37,344 nt of DNA from an uncultured Thermoleophilia bacterium (GCA_903862845.1 CAIOZS010000050.1:1-37344); one strand, 5' to 3'. Shown: positions 14,301 through 22,130, counted from the first letter of the stretch. Numbers and translations are program-made. Notes: a model not told the origin generated them from the letters alone.

Positions 14301-14944
14301 GAGGTCTGCCCTCCTTTGAAGGTGTCGACCAGGGCCTCGAGAAGTGCCCGGTGAAGGCGATCGTAGTCGGCCTCGAGGTGGCGCAGACGCGTCTGGCGCA
14401 GCACCGCGAGGCCGTGTACGAGCGCCCAGAGGTGGTACGCCATCTCGTCACGTCCGTAGCCCGGCCGCGGGTGGAACGCGCCCATGTCGATGCCCGTCTG
14501 CACAGCGGTCTGGGGGATGAGAAACGTTGTTGGTGCGTCCATGAGCTCCTCCCACGTGGCCTGCTCGATGGGCAGGGTGTTGAACAGCAGCGTGAACTGC
14601 GCCGGGTGCGTCTGCGCGAACTCGATGTAGCGCAGCCCCAGCTGCACGACGCGCTCGCCGGGCGGTACGTTCGCCGAAGCCATCTCGTTGAAGAACCCCC
14701 CGAAGACCGCCTCCACCTCGCGGCCGATCTGCCCGACCGCCTCCAAGAGAGCCGCCTTGCTCGGGAAGTAGTGGTAGAGAGCCATGGCCTCGACGTGCAG
14801 GCGCTGCCCGAGGGCGCGCATCGTCAGAGCTTCGAGCCCTTCGTCGTCGACGATCTCGAGGGCCGCGGCGACGATGCGTTCTTTGCTGAGCTGCTCGCGC
14901 GGCTCATCCGCCTGCCGACCGCTTCTCACCTGTTTGCTGGTCAC
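14297..14944 (-). CDS. TetR/AcrR-family transcriptional repressor
   Basis: A 215-residue regulator. The N-terminal HTH reads LSKERIVAAALEIVDDEGLE then LTMRALGQRLHVEAMALYHY FPSK, the standard TetR fold. The C-terminal ligand domain has the TetR_C-like PAQFTLLFN and MAYHLWALVHGLAVLRQTR. The GTG at 14944 has GAGGAGGG upstream; longer readings run into the operators. It heads an operon with two flavoproteins and diverges from a membrane protein gene. Three operator-like repeats lie in the shared intergenic region, so it probably represses itself and the divergent gene. Confidence 0.92.
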   Translation of the reverse strand: MTSKQVRSGRQADEPREQLSKERIVAAALEIVDDEGLEALTMRALGQRLHVEAMALYHYFPSKAALLEAVGQIGREVEAVFGGFFNEMASANVPPGERVVQLGLRYIEFAQTHPAQFTLLFNTLPIEQATWEELMDAPTTFLIPQTAVQTGIDMGAFHPRPGYGRDEMAYHLWALVHGLAVLRQTRLRHLEADYDRLHRALLEALVDTFKGGQTS

Positions 14945-14976
14945 GCACCCTCCTCGGGCCCATCGAGTGACTTGCG

Positions 14977-15042
14977 AACGACGTCGTTGACATCTTACAA
15001 CGTAAGGTCTACGCTCTTTACAACGTAAGATTACATCGTAAG
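14977..15042 (+). promoter_or_regulatory. TetR operator cluster and promoter of the divergent membrane protein gene
   Basis: Three copies of a 13-bp quasi-palindrome: CTTACAACGTAAG (14994-15006), TTTACAACGTAAG (15017-15029) and ATTACATCGTAAG (15030-15042), with centres 23 and 13 bp apart. A perfect palindrome AACGACGTCGTT lies at 14977-14988. A consensus -35 TTGACA (14987-14992) and a -10-like TACGCT (15010-15015), 17 bp apart, are interleaved with copies 1 and 2, so repressor binding would block the plus-strand promoter. Confidence 0.7.
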
Positions 15043-15066
15043 ACACCGCAAAGCAAGGAGCTGATC

Positions 15067-16062
15067 ATGAACGAGCAGACCACCAGCGCGCTGATCGCCC
15101 CGGGCGCTCGTCGGCCTCGTGGTCTACGCGGCACCGCGGTGAAGAGCCATACGGTGTCCGGGCAAGACCCCACCAGCACGACCGAGCACAAGGCAGTCTC
15201 AGAGCGGGCCGCCATCTGGCTGTGGCTCTCGATCGCGGCGGCCCTCTTGGCCGCGGCGGGCAGCGTGATCGCGCTGGCCGTAGACAGGATCTACGCCGGC
15301 CTTACCCCCTCGTTCCTGCCGCAGGCGCTGGCGCAGGACGTCGCCAATCTGGCGTTCGTCTCGCCGGCCTTGCTGCTGCTCGCGGCGCTGGCCCTGCGCG
15401 GCTCGCTGCGCGCCTACCTGCTCTGGCTGGGCGTGTTGACCTTCACCGTCTACAACTACGTAATCTACGCGTTCTCGATCCCCTTTGGGCCGCTGTTTCT
15501 GCTCTGGGTGGCGGTGCTCGGCATGTGCGCCTACTCGCTGATCGGCGGCGTGACGATGGTCGACCACATGGCGGTCGCAGCACGTTTCTCGCGCCGGCGG
15601 CCGGTCATCGTCGCCGCCTGGGTCCTGATCGTGACGGCGATCCTCTTCGGCCTGCTCTGGCTCTCCCAGGACGTGCCCGCCTTGCTGGCGGGCAAGACAC
15701 CGCAGAGCCTCATCGACATGGGCTTGCCGACCAACCCCGTCCACATTCTCGACCTGGGGTTCTTTCTGCCGGCCGTCATCGTCACCGGCGTGCTCCTACT
15801 CGCACGCCGGCCGCTCGCGTACACCCTGGCGCTGTCGTTCCTCGTCTTCCTTGTGCTGACCGGTCTGCCGATCCTGCTCACGCCCGTCGTGCAAGCGGCG
15901 CGCCGAGAGACGGCGGCGTGGGGCGCCGCCATCCCGATCGGCACGCTCACTGTGACCCTGCTCGTAGTTGTGGGCTGGCTGCTTTCGACGATGCGGACTC
16001 ACGAAGAGCCCGCTGCAGCACCGGGGTGGCGGGATAGATCCCGTAGCCAATGCAGGTGGTGA
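15067..16062 (+). CDS. Polytopic membrane protein, unknown function
   Basis: A 331-residue protein with a polar N-terminal tail of about 45 residues, then about eight hydrophobic helices (for example IWLWLSIAAALLAAAGSVIA, LWLGVLTFTVYNYVIYAFSI, PVIVAAWVLIVTAILFGLLW, TLTVTLLVVVGWLLSTM). No transporter motif is obvious. Shine-Dalgarno AAGGAG lies 8 bp before the ATG. It is controlled by a promoter embedded in TetR operators, so it is probably the main target of that repressor. The last 20 residues (WRDRSRSQCRW) look like read-through into non-coding DNA, so the original stop may have been lost. Confidence 0.75.
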   Translation: MNEQTTSALIAPGARRPRGLRGTAVKSHTVSGQDPTSTTEHKAVSERAAIWLWLSIAAALLAAAGSVIALAVDRIYAGLTPSFLPQALAQDVANLAFVSPALLLLAALALRGSLRAYLLWLGVLTFTVYNYVIYAFSIPFGPLFLLWVAVLGMCAYSLIGGVTMVDHMAVAARFSRRRPVIVAAWVLIVTAILFGLLWLSQDVPALLAGKTPQSLIDMGLPTNPVHILDLGFFLPAVIVTGVLLLARRPLAYTLALSFLVFLVLTGLPILLTPVVQAARRETAAWGAAIPIGTLTVTLLVVVGWLLSTMRTHEEPAAAPGWRDRSRSQCRW

Positions 16063-16070
16063 TGAAGCCC

Positions 16071-16098
16071 TCGACCCGGCCACTATCGTGCCGGTCGA
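16071..16098. terminator. Bulged hairpin between convergent genes
   Basis: TCGACCCGGCCAC pairs with GTGCCGGTCGA around a TATC loop, with two bulged C residues. It lies between the stop of the membrane protein (16062) and the stop of the nitroreductase (16114), so it can serve both strands. There is no U-tract. Confidence 0.45.
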
Positions 16099-16113
16099 CG
16101 GCGAAGGCGCGCC

Positions 16114-16890
16114 TCAGCCCTCAGGCGTCTGCCAGCGTTCGAGCCAGACCGCCACGGAGCGGTTCATCTCGCGGGCGAAGTCGGCCGCGTACTTGCGCGC
16201 GTACACGTCCTGACCGATGTTCTCGATGCCCGGTCCGAAGCCGCGCGGCGCGTGGAGCTGCGCGAGCTCGTCAGAGGCTTCGCGGAGCTCTTCGGCGCTC
16301 AGGCGGTAGTAGCGGTTCTTGTGCACCACATGCTTCTCGTAGTGCGGCGTGGGGCGGCGCGGCTTCGTCGGCCGCCCGAAGCACACCATCGCGATGGGCA
16401 GCGTGTGGTTGGGCAGGCCGAGCAGCTCCGCGTGCTCCTCGGCCTGCTCGAGGATGTCGCCGATGTAGCACGAGCCGATGCCCAGAGACTCGGCGGCGAT
16501 CACGGCGTTCTGCGCCGCGATCAGGGCGTCACAGCAGGCGTCCAGCAGGTCGCCGGGGCCGGGCGCGCCCCGGTGCGCCACGCCGTCGAGCTCTTCCACG
16601 CCCGAGACGGCGAACAGGTCGATCCACTTCTGGTAGTCGGCGACGAACACGAGCACCCAGGGCGCTTTGGCAATGAACGGCTGGTCGTCGCAGGTCACCG
16701 CCAGCCGGTCCTTGAGCGCCTGGTCCTCGATCTCGATGATCGAGTACAACATGAGGTTACCGGCCGTCGGCGCCCGCATCGTCGTATGCAGAATGGCCCT
16801 CTTCTCCTCGTCGCTCAGCGGCGCCGCGTCGTAGGCGCGCGTGGAACAGCGCGCGTTCATCAGCGCGATGGTCGGGTTAACCTGTGACAC
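16114..16890 (-). CDS. NfsA/FRP-like nitroreductase family protein
   Basis: A 258-residue FMN-dependent oxidoreductase. FMN phosphate and ring contacts appear in RCSTRAYDAAPLSDEEK and MRAPTAGNLMLYSIIEI. AAQNAVIAAESLGIGSCYIG is the central helix and strand, and LPIAMVCFGRPTKPRRPTPHYEKHVV the C-terminal flavin loop. The length and the CFGRPT-K-P end match the larger NfsA-type group. It reduces nitro compounds, quinones or flavins with NAD(P)H in the cytosol; the physiological substrate is unknown. It lies 10 bp after the metallo-beta-lactamase-fold gene on the same strand, so the two are co-transcribed. Confidence 0.88.
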   Translation of the reverse strand: MSQVNPTIALMNARCSTRAYDAAPLSDEEKRAILHTTMRAPTAGNLMLYSIIEIEDQALKDRLAVTCDDQPFIAKAPWVLVFVADYQKWIDLFAVSGVEELDGVAHRGAPGPGDLLDACCDALIAAQNAVIAAESLGIGSCYIGDILEQAEEHAELLGLPNHTLPIAMVCFGRPTKPRRPTPHYEKHVVHKNRYYRLSAEELREASDELAQLHAPRGFGPGIENIGQDVYARKYAADFAREMNRSVAVWLERWQTPEG

Positions 16891-16900
16891 CGCCGGCCTC

Positions 16901-17521
16901 TCAAGCCGGCTCGTCGAGCAGCCGCCGCAAAGCCGCCTTGGGATCGTCGACGAGGGGCACGCCGTGATCGAAGCACAGGACGCTGAACGGCAGGCCGAGC
17001 AGCTTGTGCACGCTGCGCCGCGTCTCCGCGGGATCCTCGTGAAACTCGGGCGGGACGAAGTGCAGCACGCCGCCGCCGGCGTGCATCACGAGGTCTGAAC
17101 AGAACACCACGCCGGTGTCGCCCTCGAGCAGCAGCGAATAGTGCGGCCACTCGGGGCCGGGCGTGCGCACGGCGACGAGGCCGCCGGGGAGCACGTCGCC
17201 GTCCGCGTAGCGGCGCTCGGGCTCCTCGTCGGCGGCCGAGGCGTCCTCCGGCAGCCACACCTCGATGCCGAGCTCGCGGCGGTAGCGCCAGGCGGCGCGC
17301 TGATGGCACCTGGCGGTCAGGACGATCGCCGTCGGACGCGGCAGCGACGCCATGGCGTCCTCTGCGAGCCGCACCGGATCGACGAGCACGCAGGCGTCGC
17401 CGGTCGCGAGGGCGTGCGAGCTCGAGACGTTGCCGCCGATGGCGCTGTTGTGGATCCGCCAGTGGTAGAGGCCCTCCACAACCTCCTCGACCTCTGACGC
17501 AGTCTCTCGTGGTTCACTCAT
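16901..17521 (-). CDS. Metallo-beta-lactamase-fold protein with degenerate metal site
   Basis: A 206-residue protein with the strand order of the MBL fold: GNVSSSHALATGDACVLVDP, then the motif-1 position TARCHQRAAW (69-78) where THxHxDH is expected, then VRTPGPEWPHYSLLLEGDTG in place of PGHTPG..., CSDLV, and a final FDHGVPL strand. Only one His of the HxHxDH motif remains, so classical dinuclear zinc hydrolysis is unlikely. The protein may be a pseudoenzyme or bind metal differently. ATG 17521 is preceded by GAGGGGGAGCG. It heads an operon with the nitroreductase. Confidence 0.72.
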   Translation of the reverse strand: MSEPRETASEVEEVVEGLYHWRIHNSAIGGNVSSSHALATGDACVLVDPVRLAEDAMASLPRPTAIVLTARCHQRAAWRYRRELGIEVWLPEDASAADEEPERRYADGDVLPGGLVAVRTPGPEWPHYSLLLEGDTGVVFCSDLVMHAGGGVLHFVPPEFHEDPAETRRSVHKLLGLPFSVLCFDHGVPLVDDPKAALRRLLDEPA

Positions 17522-17667
17522 CGCTCCCCCTCCGCGTACCTGTGGCGTGCTCGCCCCGGTCCAGCCTGAGGCCTTGCGCGCGGGCGGGTCAAGTGTTTTC
17601 TGCCTCGCCTGTGCGCGTGCTGCGTGATCGGCGAGGGCGGATCGGGGGATGATGTGTCACAGTAGAG

Positions 17668-17694
17668 AGGCGCGGCGCCAGGGGCGCCGCGCCT
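17668..17694. terminator. Perfect 12-bp GC hairpin
   Basis: AGGCGCGGCGCC, loop AGG, then GGCGCCGCGCCT. It is a very stable stem with no U-tract, lying in the 220-bp gap between the divergently oriented MBL operon and the small gene at 17744. It is either a terminator-like insulator or a structured 5' leader of the downstream small gene. Confidence 0.4.
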
Positions 17695-17743
17695 GACGGC
17701 CGCGCCGCGACCGTCGCGAAGCTGCCTTCAGGAGGCATTCGGC

Positions 17744-17872
17744 ATGACCGAAAGGCGCGTCCGCCGCGGCAAGTTGCTTTCGCCGCCCAGCCTTGTGGGA
17801 TTCGCCGCCGGCTGGACTGCGCATGACGCGCAGGACCTGCAGACCTCCATCGACAAGTACCGGATCGAGTAG
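17744..17872 (+). CDS. Small protein, 42 aa, unknown
   Basis: The ATG has a strong AGGAGG eight bases upstream. The product is MTERRVRRGKLLSPPSLVGF then AAGWTAHDAQDLQTSIDKYR IE: a basic start, a short hydrophobic middle and a polar end. I do not recognise a family. It ends 45 bp before the CPBP protease gene on the same strand, so the two may share a transcript. The good Shine-Dalgarno and non-random composition support translation. Confidence 0.45.
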   Translation: MTERRVRRGKLLSPPSLVGFAAGWTAHDAQDLQTSIDKYRIE

Positions 17873-17917
17873 GCTGAAGGCCGGCACAGGGGTGGCTGAC
17901 CAGGAACGTAGCCCATC

Positions 17918-18649
17918 GTGACCGCGCCCGTGCCGGGCTGGGCGAAGCGGTACCCGCTGGTCGTCGAGGTCGCCGCGGCTGCCGTCGTGCTGGCCTACGG
18001 CTATGTGATCGTCCGCATCGTCCCCGAGGCCGTGTACGTGCCGGTCAACCTGGCGGCCGCCGGCCTGGCGGTTGCCTTGGTGCACCGAAGCGGCGCGGGC
18101 TGGGACGATCTCGGTGTGGCCCGCGAGAACCTGGGTCGCGGTCTCCGCCTCGGACTGCTGACGGTCCTGCCGATCGCCGCCGTCGTGGCGACCGGCGTCG
18201 CGCTGACCGTGTCCCGCAGGTTCTTCGTCGAGGCGCGTTTCACCGATCTGGGCACTGCGCAGGTGCTGTACGAGCTGCTGATCCGCATCCCCCTCGGCAC
18301 GGCCCTGGCGGAGGAGCTGATCTTCCGTGGAGCGCTGCTCGGGCTGTACGGGCGCCGCCACACGTTCCTCAAGGCGGCGCTGCTCAGCTCACTGGCGTTC
18401 GGGCTATGGCACGTGGTCACGGCCATGGGCTCGGTGCAGAGCAACGCCGCCGGCGAGGTCCTCGCGTCTCCGGCGGCGCGGGCAGGCGGCGTGCTCGCGA
18501 CCGTGGTCGCTACCGGCGCGGCGGGCATGGTCTTCTGCTGGCTGCGGCGGCGCTCGGGGAGCGTCCTCGCGCCGGCCATCACGCACGCCGCTCTCAACGG
18601 ACTGGCCGTGGTCGGCGGCCTCGTCGTGGCGCGCTGGCTCGGCGGCTGA
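17918..18649 (+). CDS. CPBP-family intramembrane metalloprotease
   Basis: A 243-residue polytopic membrane protein. All three motifs are canonical: AEELIFRGALLGL (EExxxR), AFGLWH (FxxxH) and ITHAALNGL (HxxxN). It is therefore a better candidate for an active protease than the paralogue at 2803, whose last motif lacks Asn. The start is GTG 17918; the first span begins about residue 14. It is preceded by the 42-aa gene and followed by 230 bp without a clear gene. Confidence 0.88.
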   Translation: MTAPVPGWAKRYPLVVEVAAAAVVLAYGYVIVRIVPEAVYVPVNLAAAGLAVALVHRSGAGWDDLGVARENLGRGLRLGLLTVLPIAAVVATGVALTVSRRFFVEARFTDLGTAQVLYELLIRIPLGTALAEELIFRGALLGLYGRRHTFLKAALLSSLAFGLWHVVTAMGSVQSNAAGEVLASPAARAGGVLATVVATGAAGMVFCWLRRRSGSVLAPAITHAALNGLAVVGGLVVARWLGG

Positions 18650-18879
18650 GCGCGCTCGGCCGGCAGTCCACTCGCGTCGTCCGCCTCCGGGGGCATCTTG
18701 TCCCGGCAGATCGACAGGCCCACCGTCCCACCCGTGGTCATGCGAAAGTCCATGGTCTCCTCGCCGGCGTGCTCGAAGACGCACTTCTCGACCGGGAAGC
18801 CCTTCTCGATGATGATCCTGTGGGTCAGGGCGGAGAGGCTGGGGGGCGGCTCGGATTCTCTCGCCGAGGATCGATCACA
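18650..18879 (-). other. Gap with an open minus-strand frame, possible gene remnant
   Basis: No complete gene. The frame directly after the MFS stop stays open (no start codon near it) and contains RIIIEKGFPVEKCVFEHAGE then ETMDFRMTTGGTVGLSICRD, which has protein-like composition. It then runs on antisense into the CPBP gene without a stop, so its end is undefined. It may be a truncated gene or chance. Confidence 0.25.
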
Positions 18880-20109
18880 TCATCGCGCCGCGGCCACAAC
18901 CGAGGTACGCTCGCGCGCGCCGAAGGCCCAGAGCGCGAGAGAGGCCAGCCCGATGGCCAGGCCCAGCGCACACACGCCGTCCCAGCTCCAGCGCTCGTAG
19001 ACGAGGGCGGCCACGGCGGAGCCCGCCGCCGCCCCCGCGAAGCAAGCCGTCATGTAGAAGGCGTTGACGCGGCTGCGCGCCTCCGGCTGCAGCCGGAAGA
19101 TCTCGCTCTGGTTGGTGATGTGCACGCCGTTCCAGCCGATGTCGAGCACCACGACGCCGGCGAGCAGCGCGGCCAGCGACGAGCCTCCCAGCCAGAGCAG
19201 CAGATAGCCGACGAACAGCAGCAGTGCCGAGACGCCGGTGAGCCGGTGCGACCAGCCTTTGTCGGTGAAGCGTCCGACCACCGAGGCCGTGATGGCGCCG
19301 GCCGCGCCCACCAGTCCGAAAAGCCCGATCATGCCCTCGCTGTAGCCGTAGGGAGGACCAGAAAGAAGGAAGGCAAGCGTGGTCCACAGCACGCTGAAGG
19401 CGCCGAACGACAGCGCCCCGAACAGGGCGCGCCGCCGCACTACCGGCTCGGCGCGCGCGATCTTCAGCACCGAGCTCAGGAGCCGCGGGTACGTGAGGCC
19501 CACGTGCTGGCGGTACGTCGGCAGCTTGGCCCAGAGCAGAACGGCCTGCGCGAGCATGAGGATGGCCGCGACCCAATAAACGGTGCGCCACCCGGCAACC
19601 TGCGCGACGAGGCCCGAGATGGTGCGCGCCAGCAGGATCCCCAGGAGCAGGCCGCTCACGACCGTGCCCACCACGCGGCCGCGCTCGGCATCGGGCGTGA
19701 GCGTGGCGGCGAACGGCACCAGGATCTGGGCCATCACCGACGTGACGCCCACGAGGCCGGTCGCCGCCATGAAGAAGCCGGCGGACGGCGCCAGCGCGGC
19801 GGCTGCGAGCCCCGCCGCCGTGATGAGCGCGAGCGTCGTGATCAGGCGCCGCCGATCGAACAGATCTCCGAGCGGAAGCAGGAGGATGAGCCCGGCGGCG
19901 TAGCCGGCCTGGGCCGTGGTCACGATCAGGCCGGCGACGCCACTGCTCACGTGCAGCTCGTGGCCGATCGTGTCGAGCAAGGGCTGCGCAAGGTAGTTGC
20001 TGGCCACGGCCTGCCCGGTGGCGACCGCGAACAGGACGACGAGGCCGCGGCTCATGCCGAGCGGCCGCGGCGGCGTGTTGCCGGCAGCGGTCAGCCTGCG
20101 GCCTGACAC
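18880..20109 (-). CDS. MFS transporter (drug/sugar efflux type)
   Basis: A 409-residue, 12-span major facilitator protein. The loop between helices 2 and 3 has LLLPLGDLFDRRRLITT, the G-x-L-(a)D-R-x-G-R-R/K MFS signature in a form common in YnfM/YbcL-like exporters. The second-half equivalent is VVGRFTDKGWSHRL. Substrate is unknown. The GTG at 20109 has GAGGAG upstream and overlaps a possible 36-aa leader frame. An ATG at 20055 is an alternative that starts just before the first membrane helix. Confidence 0.88.
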   Translation of the reverse strand: MSGRRLTAAGNTPPRPLGMSRGLVVLFAVATGQAVASNYLAQPLLDTIGHELHVSSGVAGLIVTTAQAGYAAGLILLLPLGDLFDRRRLITTLALITAAGLAAAALAPSAGFFMAATGLVGVTSVMAQILVPFAATLTPDAERGRVVGTVVSGLLLGILLARTISGLVAQVAGWRTVYWVAAILMLAQAVLLWAKLPTYRQHVGLTYPRLLSSVLKIARAEPVVRRRALFGALSFGAFSVLWTTLAFLLSGPPYGYSEGMIGLFGLVGAAGAITASVVGRFTDKGWSHRLTGVSALLLFVGYLLLWLGGSSLAALLAGVVVLDIGWNGVHITNQSEIFRLQPEARSRVNAFYMTACFAGAAAGSAVAALVYERWSWDGVCALGLAIGLASLALWAFGARERTSVVAAAR

Positions 20110-20201
20110 GCGCGCTCCTCGGCGGTCAAGAGCGCCTTCTCGCCCGCGGTGACGACCATGCCGCCGCGGTTGACGGCTTGAATGGCCGGCTTTGTCGGCA
20201 T
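20091..20201 (-). CDS. Possible 36-aa leader peptide upstream of MFS gene
   Basis: ATG 20201 has AAGGAG six bases upstream. The product is MPTKPAIQAVNRGGMVVTAG then EKALLTAEERACQAAG. Its stop falls 19 bp inside the MFS reading frame, so ribosomes finishing it could re-initiate on the MFS GTG at 20109. It is either a coupling leader or chance. No family is recognised. Confidence 0.35.
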   Translation of the reverse strand: MPTKPAIQAVNRGGMVVTAGEKALLTAEERACQAAG

Positions 20202-20320
20202 GCCGCTCTCCTTGTGGTGGTCTGTCGAGGCGCCGGCGCCCATCGTCCTGCCAGGGGCATCCTACCGCCTGCTAGAATCCACTGCGCGACGGCCGGACAC
20301 GGCGAAGGGGGTGCGCTGCA

Positions 20321-20974
20321 GTGGAGTCCATCGAGTGCGCGCGGTGTGGCAGGCACGTGACGTCCGAGGCGCCACGGTGCCCTGAGTGCGGCGCCGATCC
20401 GCGCACCGGCATCGCGACGTTCCAGCGCGGCGAGCTGGACCGGGCGCGCATCTGTCAGGGCGTCTGGATCCGCTGCCTGGCGATCCTCATCGACTTCGTG
20501 GTCGTCGCTGCCGTGACCCTCCTCGCGTCGCTGATCGTCTACCTGGTGCTCCTCGGTGGCGGCGCCTTTGCCGAAGTGGGCAAAGGGCCGTCCTCCTGGC
20601 CCCTCTGGGTGGCGGCGCTGCTCGGCGCCTTCATCTACTTCTGGATGTGTGAGGCGGTGTGGGGGCGCACCCTGGGCAAACGCCTCTGCGACCTGCGCGT
20701 GGTCCGCCGCGACGGCGCCAGGCTGGGGACCGGCGGCGCCTTCGTGCGCAACCTGCTGCGCATCGTCGACTGGCTGCCGTTCTGCTACCTGCTCGGCGCG
20801 GCGCTCGTCTGGGCCACGCCGGGCAGCCGGCGCATTGGCGACATGGCCGCGCGTTCGGCGGTCGTGCGCACGAAGCTCGTGACGGTGAGCAAGCTGGACG
20901 ACGGCCTGCTCGCCGTCGTGCCGTGGTCGGCGGCCGCTACTTCCCGGCACGCACCGTCGCCACGTCGCCTTTGA
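20321..20974 (+). CDS. RDD-family membrane protein with N-terminal zinc ribbon
   Basis: A 217-residue protein. A zinc ribbon opens it (C6, C9, C20, C23 in CARCGRHVTSEAPRCPECG). The RDD domain follows, with the R of IRCLAILIDFVVV, the aspartate in that same helix, and GRTLGKRLCDLRVVRRDG between later helices, plus GSRRIGDMAARSAVV at the end. RDD proteins have two or three membrane spans and unknown or cation-transport roles. The GTG at 20321 has AAGGGGG upstream, and TAGAAT with an upstream TG (20270 region) could be an extended -10. Its 3' end overlaps the convergent CapA gene by 38 bp. Confidence 0.85.
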   Translation: MESIECARCGRHVTSEAPRCPECGADPRTGIATFQRGELDRARICQGVWIRCLAILIDFVVVAAVTLLASLIVYLVLLGGGAFAEVGKGPSSWPLWVAALLGAFIYFWMCEAVWGRTLGKRLCDLRVVRRDGARLGTGGAFVRNLLRIVDWLPFCYLLGAALVWATPGSRRIGDMAARSAVVRTKLVTVSKLDDGLLAVVPWSAAATSRHAPSPRRL

Positions 20975-22130
20975 TCACGACGCTCGTGCCGAGAGCCTTG
21001 GAGTACTGGCGCACGAGGCTGAGAATCGTGGTCGCGGCGCCGCCCGTTTGAACTGCCGGTATGCCGCTGCTCGAAACGTAGACCGGCACCAGGGTCGCCT
21101 TCACGCCGCCTGGGGTGAGCACGGCGTCGACCAGCACTGTCTGGCCGGTGGCGACGCTGAAGTGGTCGAAGACGAGGTCGCCGAGGCTGTAGGCGATCAG
21201 GCGGCCCTTATAGGCCTCGAAGCCCTGGAGCACGTGCGGGTGATGGCCGATCACGAGGTCGGCGCCGGCGTCGATGGCCGCGTGCGCTTCGCTGGTCTGT
21301 GCCTCCCAGGGGTAGTGCTGGTACTCGAGGCCCCAGTGGAAGCCGACGACCACGTAGTCGACCTTCTTGGCGAGCGCCCGGATCGCGGCCTTCACGCGCG
21401 GAAGGTCGGTGCGGCCCTCGGCGACGCCGGGCTGGCTCGTCGCCCGGTAGCCCGGCCACAGGACGTCGCTCCAGGCGAGAAAGCCGATGGTCGCGCCGCC
21501 CGGCGTCTCAATGATGGCCGGCGTCCAGGCGTCCTTGTCGTCGAGGCCGGCGCCGACGACCTTCACGCCGGCCTTCTCGAGCCGCTTGATCGTGTCCGCC
21601 AGGGCGACCTGTCCGTAGTCCACGGAGTGGTTGTTGCCCATGGTCACCAGGTCGATGCCGGCGGCGGCCAGCGCCTTGGCCATGCTCGGCGGACCCTCGA
21701 AGGTGTAGTCCTTGCCCGGATTGGGGCTTCCCAGAGTGGAGAGCGGCGACTCCAGGTTGACCCAGGCGGCGTCGCCCTTCTCGAGCTGCGGAGCGATGCC
21801 GCTCAGCACGGCGCCGGCGCCGTATGACCCGATGTAGCCCTTGACGACGCGGTCCGTCATGACGTCGCCGCCGGAGACGACGCGGACCGGCGACGGCTGT
21901 GCGGCGGGCGTCGCGCCCGCGGTGCCCGAGGCCGAATGAGCGGCAGTCTGGCCCGAGCCGTCCCGGGCGCCCGCCGGTGCTTGGCCGCGGCCGCCCGTGA
22001 GCGCTCGGGCCAGGGCGATCCCGCCCCACGCCACGAGCGCGACGATCACGGCGAGCGCGATGAGGCCGCGGAGGCGCGCTCGCCGGCGGCGGCGCCGTCG
22101 GGCGCTGGGGTCTGTGTGCGGCGCGCTCAT
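20937..22130 (-). CDS. CapA-family metallophosphatase-like protein
   Basis: A 397-residue exported protein. An Arg-rich N-terminus leads into one membrane span (LRGLIALAVIVALVAWGGIA), then an Ala/Gly/Ser linker of about 45 residues. The CapA (PGA synthesis) domain follows: VSGGDVMTDR, WVNLESPLS, VTMGNNHSVDYG, GFHWGLEYQHYP and GHHPHVLQGFE, the His/Asn metal ligands of this calcineurin-like fold. Some CapA proteins take part in poly-gamma-glutamate export or anchoring, others in unknown envelope processes. It is 9 bp downstream of the SGNH gene and probably co-transcribed with it. Confidence 0.9.
   Translation of the reverse strand: MSAPHTDPSARRRRRRRARLRGLIALAVIVALVAWGGIALARALTGGRGQAPAGARDGSGQTAAHSASGTAGATPAAQPSPVRVVSGGDVMTDRVVKGYIGSYGAGAVLSGIAPQLEKGDAAWVNLESPLSTLGSPNPGKDYTFEGPPSMAKALAAAGIDLVTMGNNHSVDYGQVALADTIKRLEKAGVKVVGAGLDDKDAWTPAIIETPGGATIGFLAWSDVLWPGYRATSQPGVAEGRTDLPRVKAAIRALAKKVDYVVVGFHWGLEYQHYPWEAQTSEAHAAIDAGADLVIGHHPHVLQGFEAYKGRLIAYSLGDLVFDHFSVATGQTVLVDAVLTPGGVKATLVPVYVSSSGIPAVQTGGAATTILSLVRQYSKALGTSVVIKGDVATVRAGK

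Noticed and set aside
18001-18753. Long minus-strand reading frame antisense to the CPBP protease
   Set aside because: It is the mirror of a clear CPBP gene with all motifs; Pro/Arg/Ser-rich composition is typical of GC-rich shadow frames.
20126-20950. Minus-strand frame opposite the RDD gene
   Set aside because: No recognisable domain, whereas the plus strand has a zinc ribbon and RDD motifs with a good Shine-Dalgarno.
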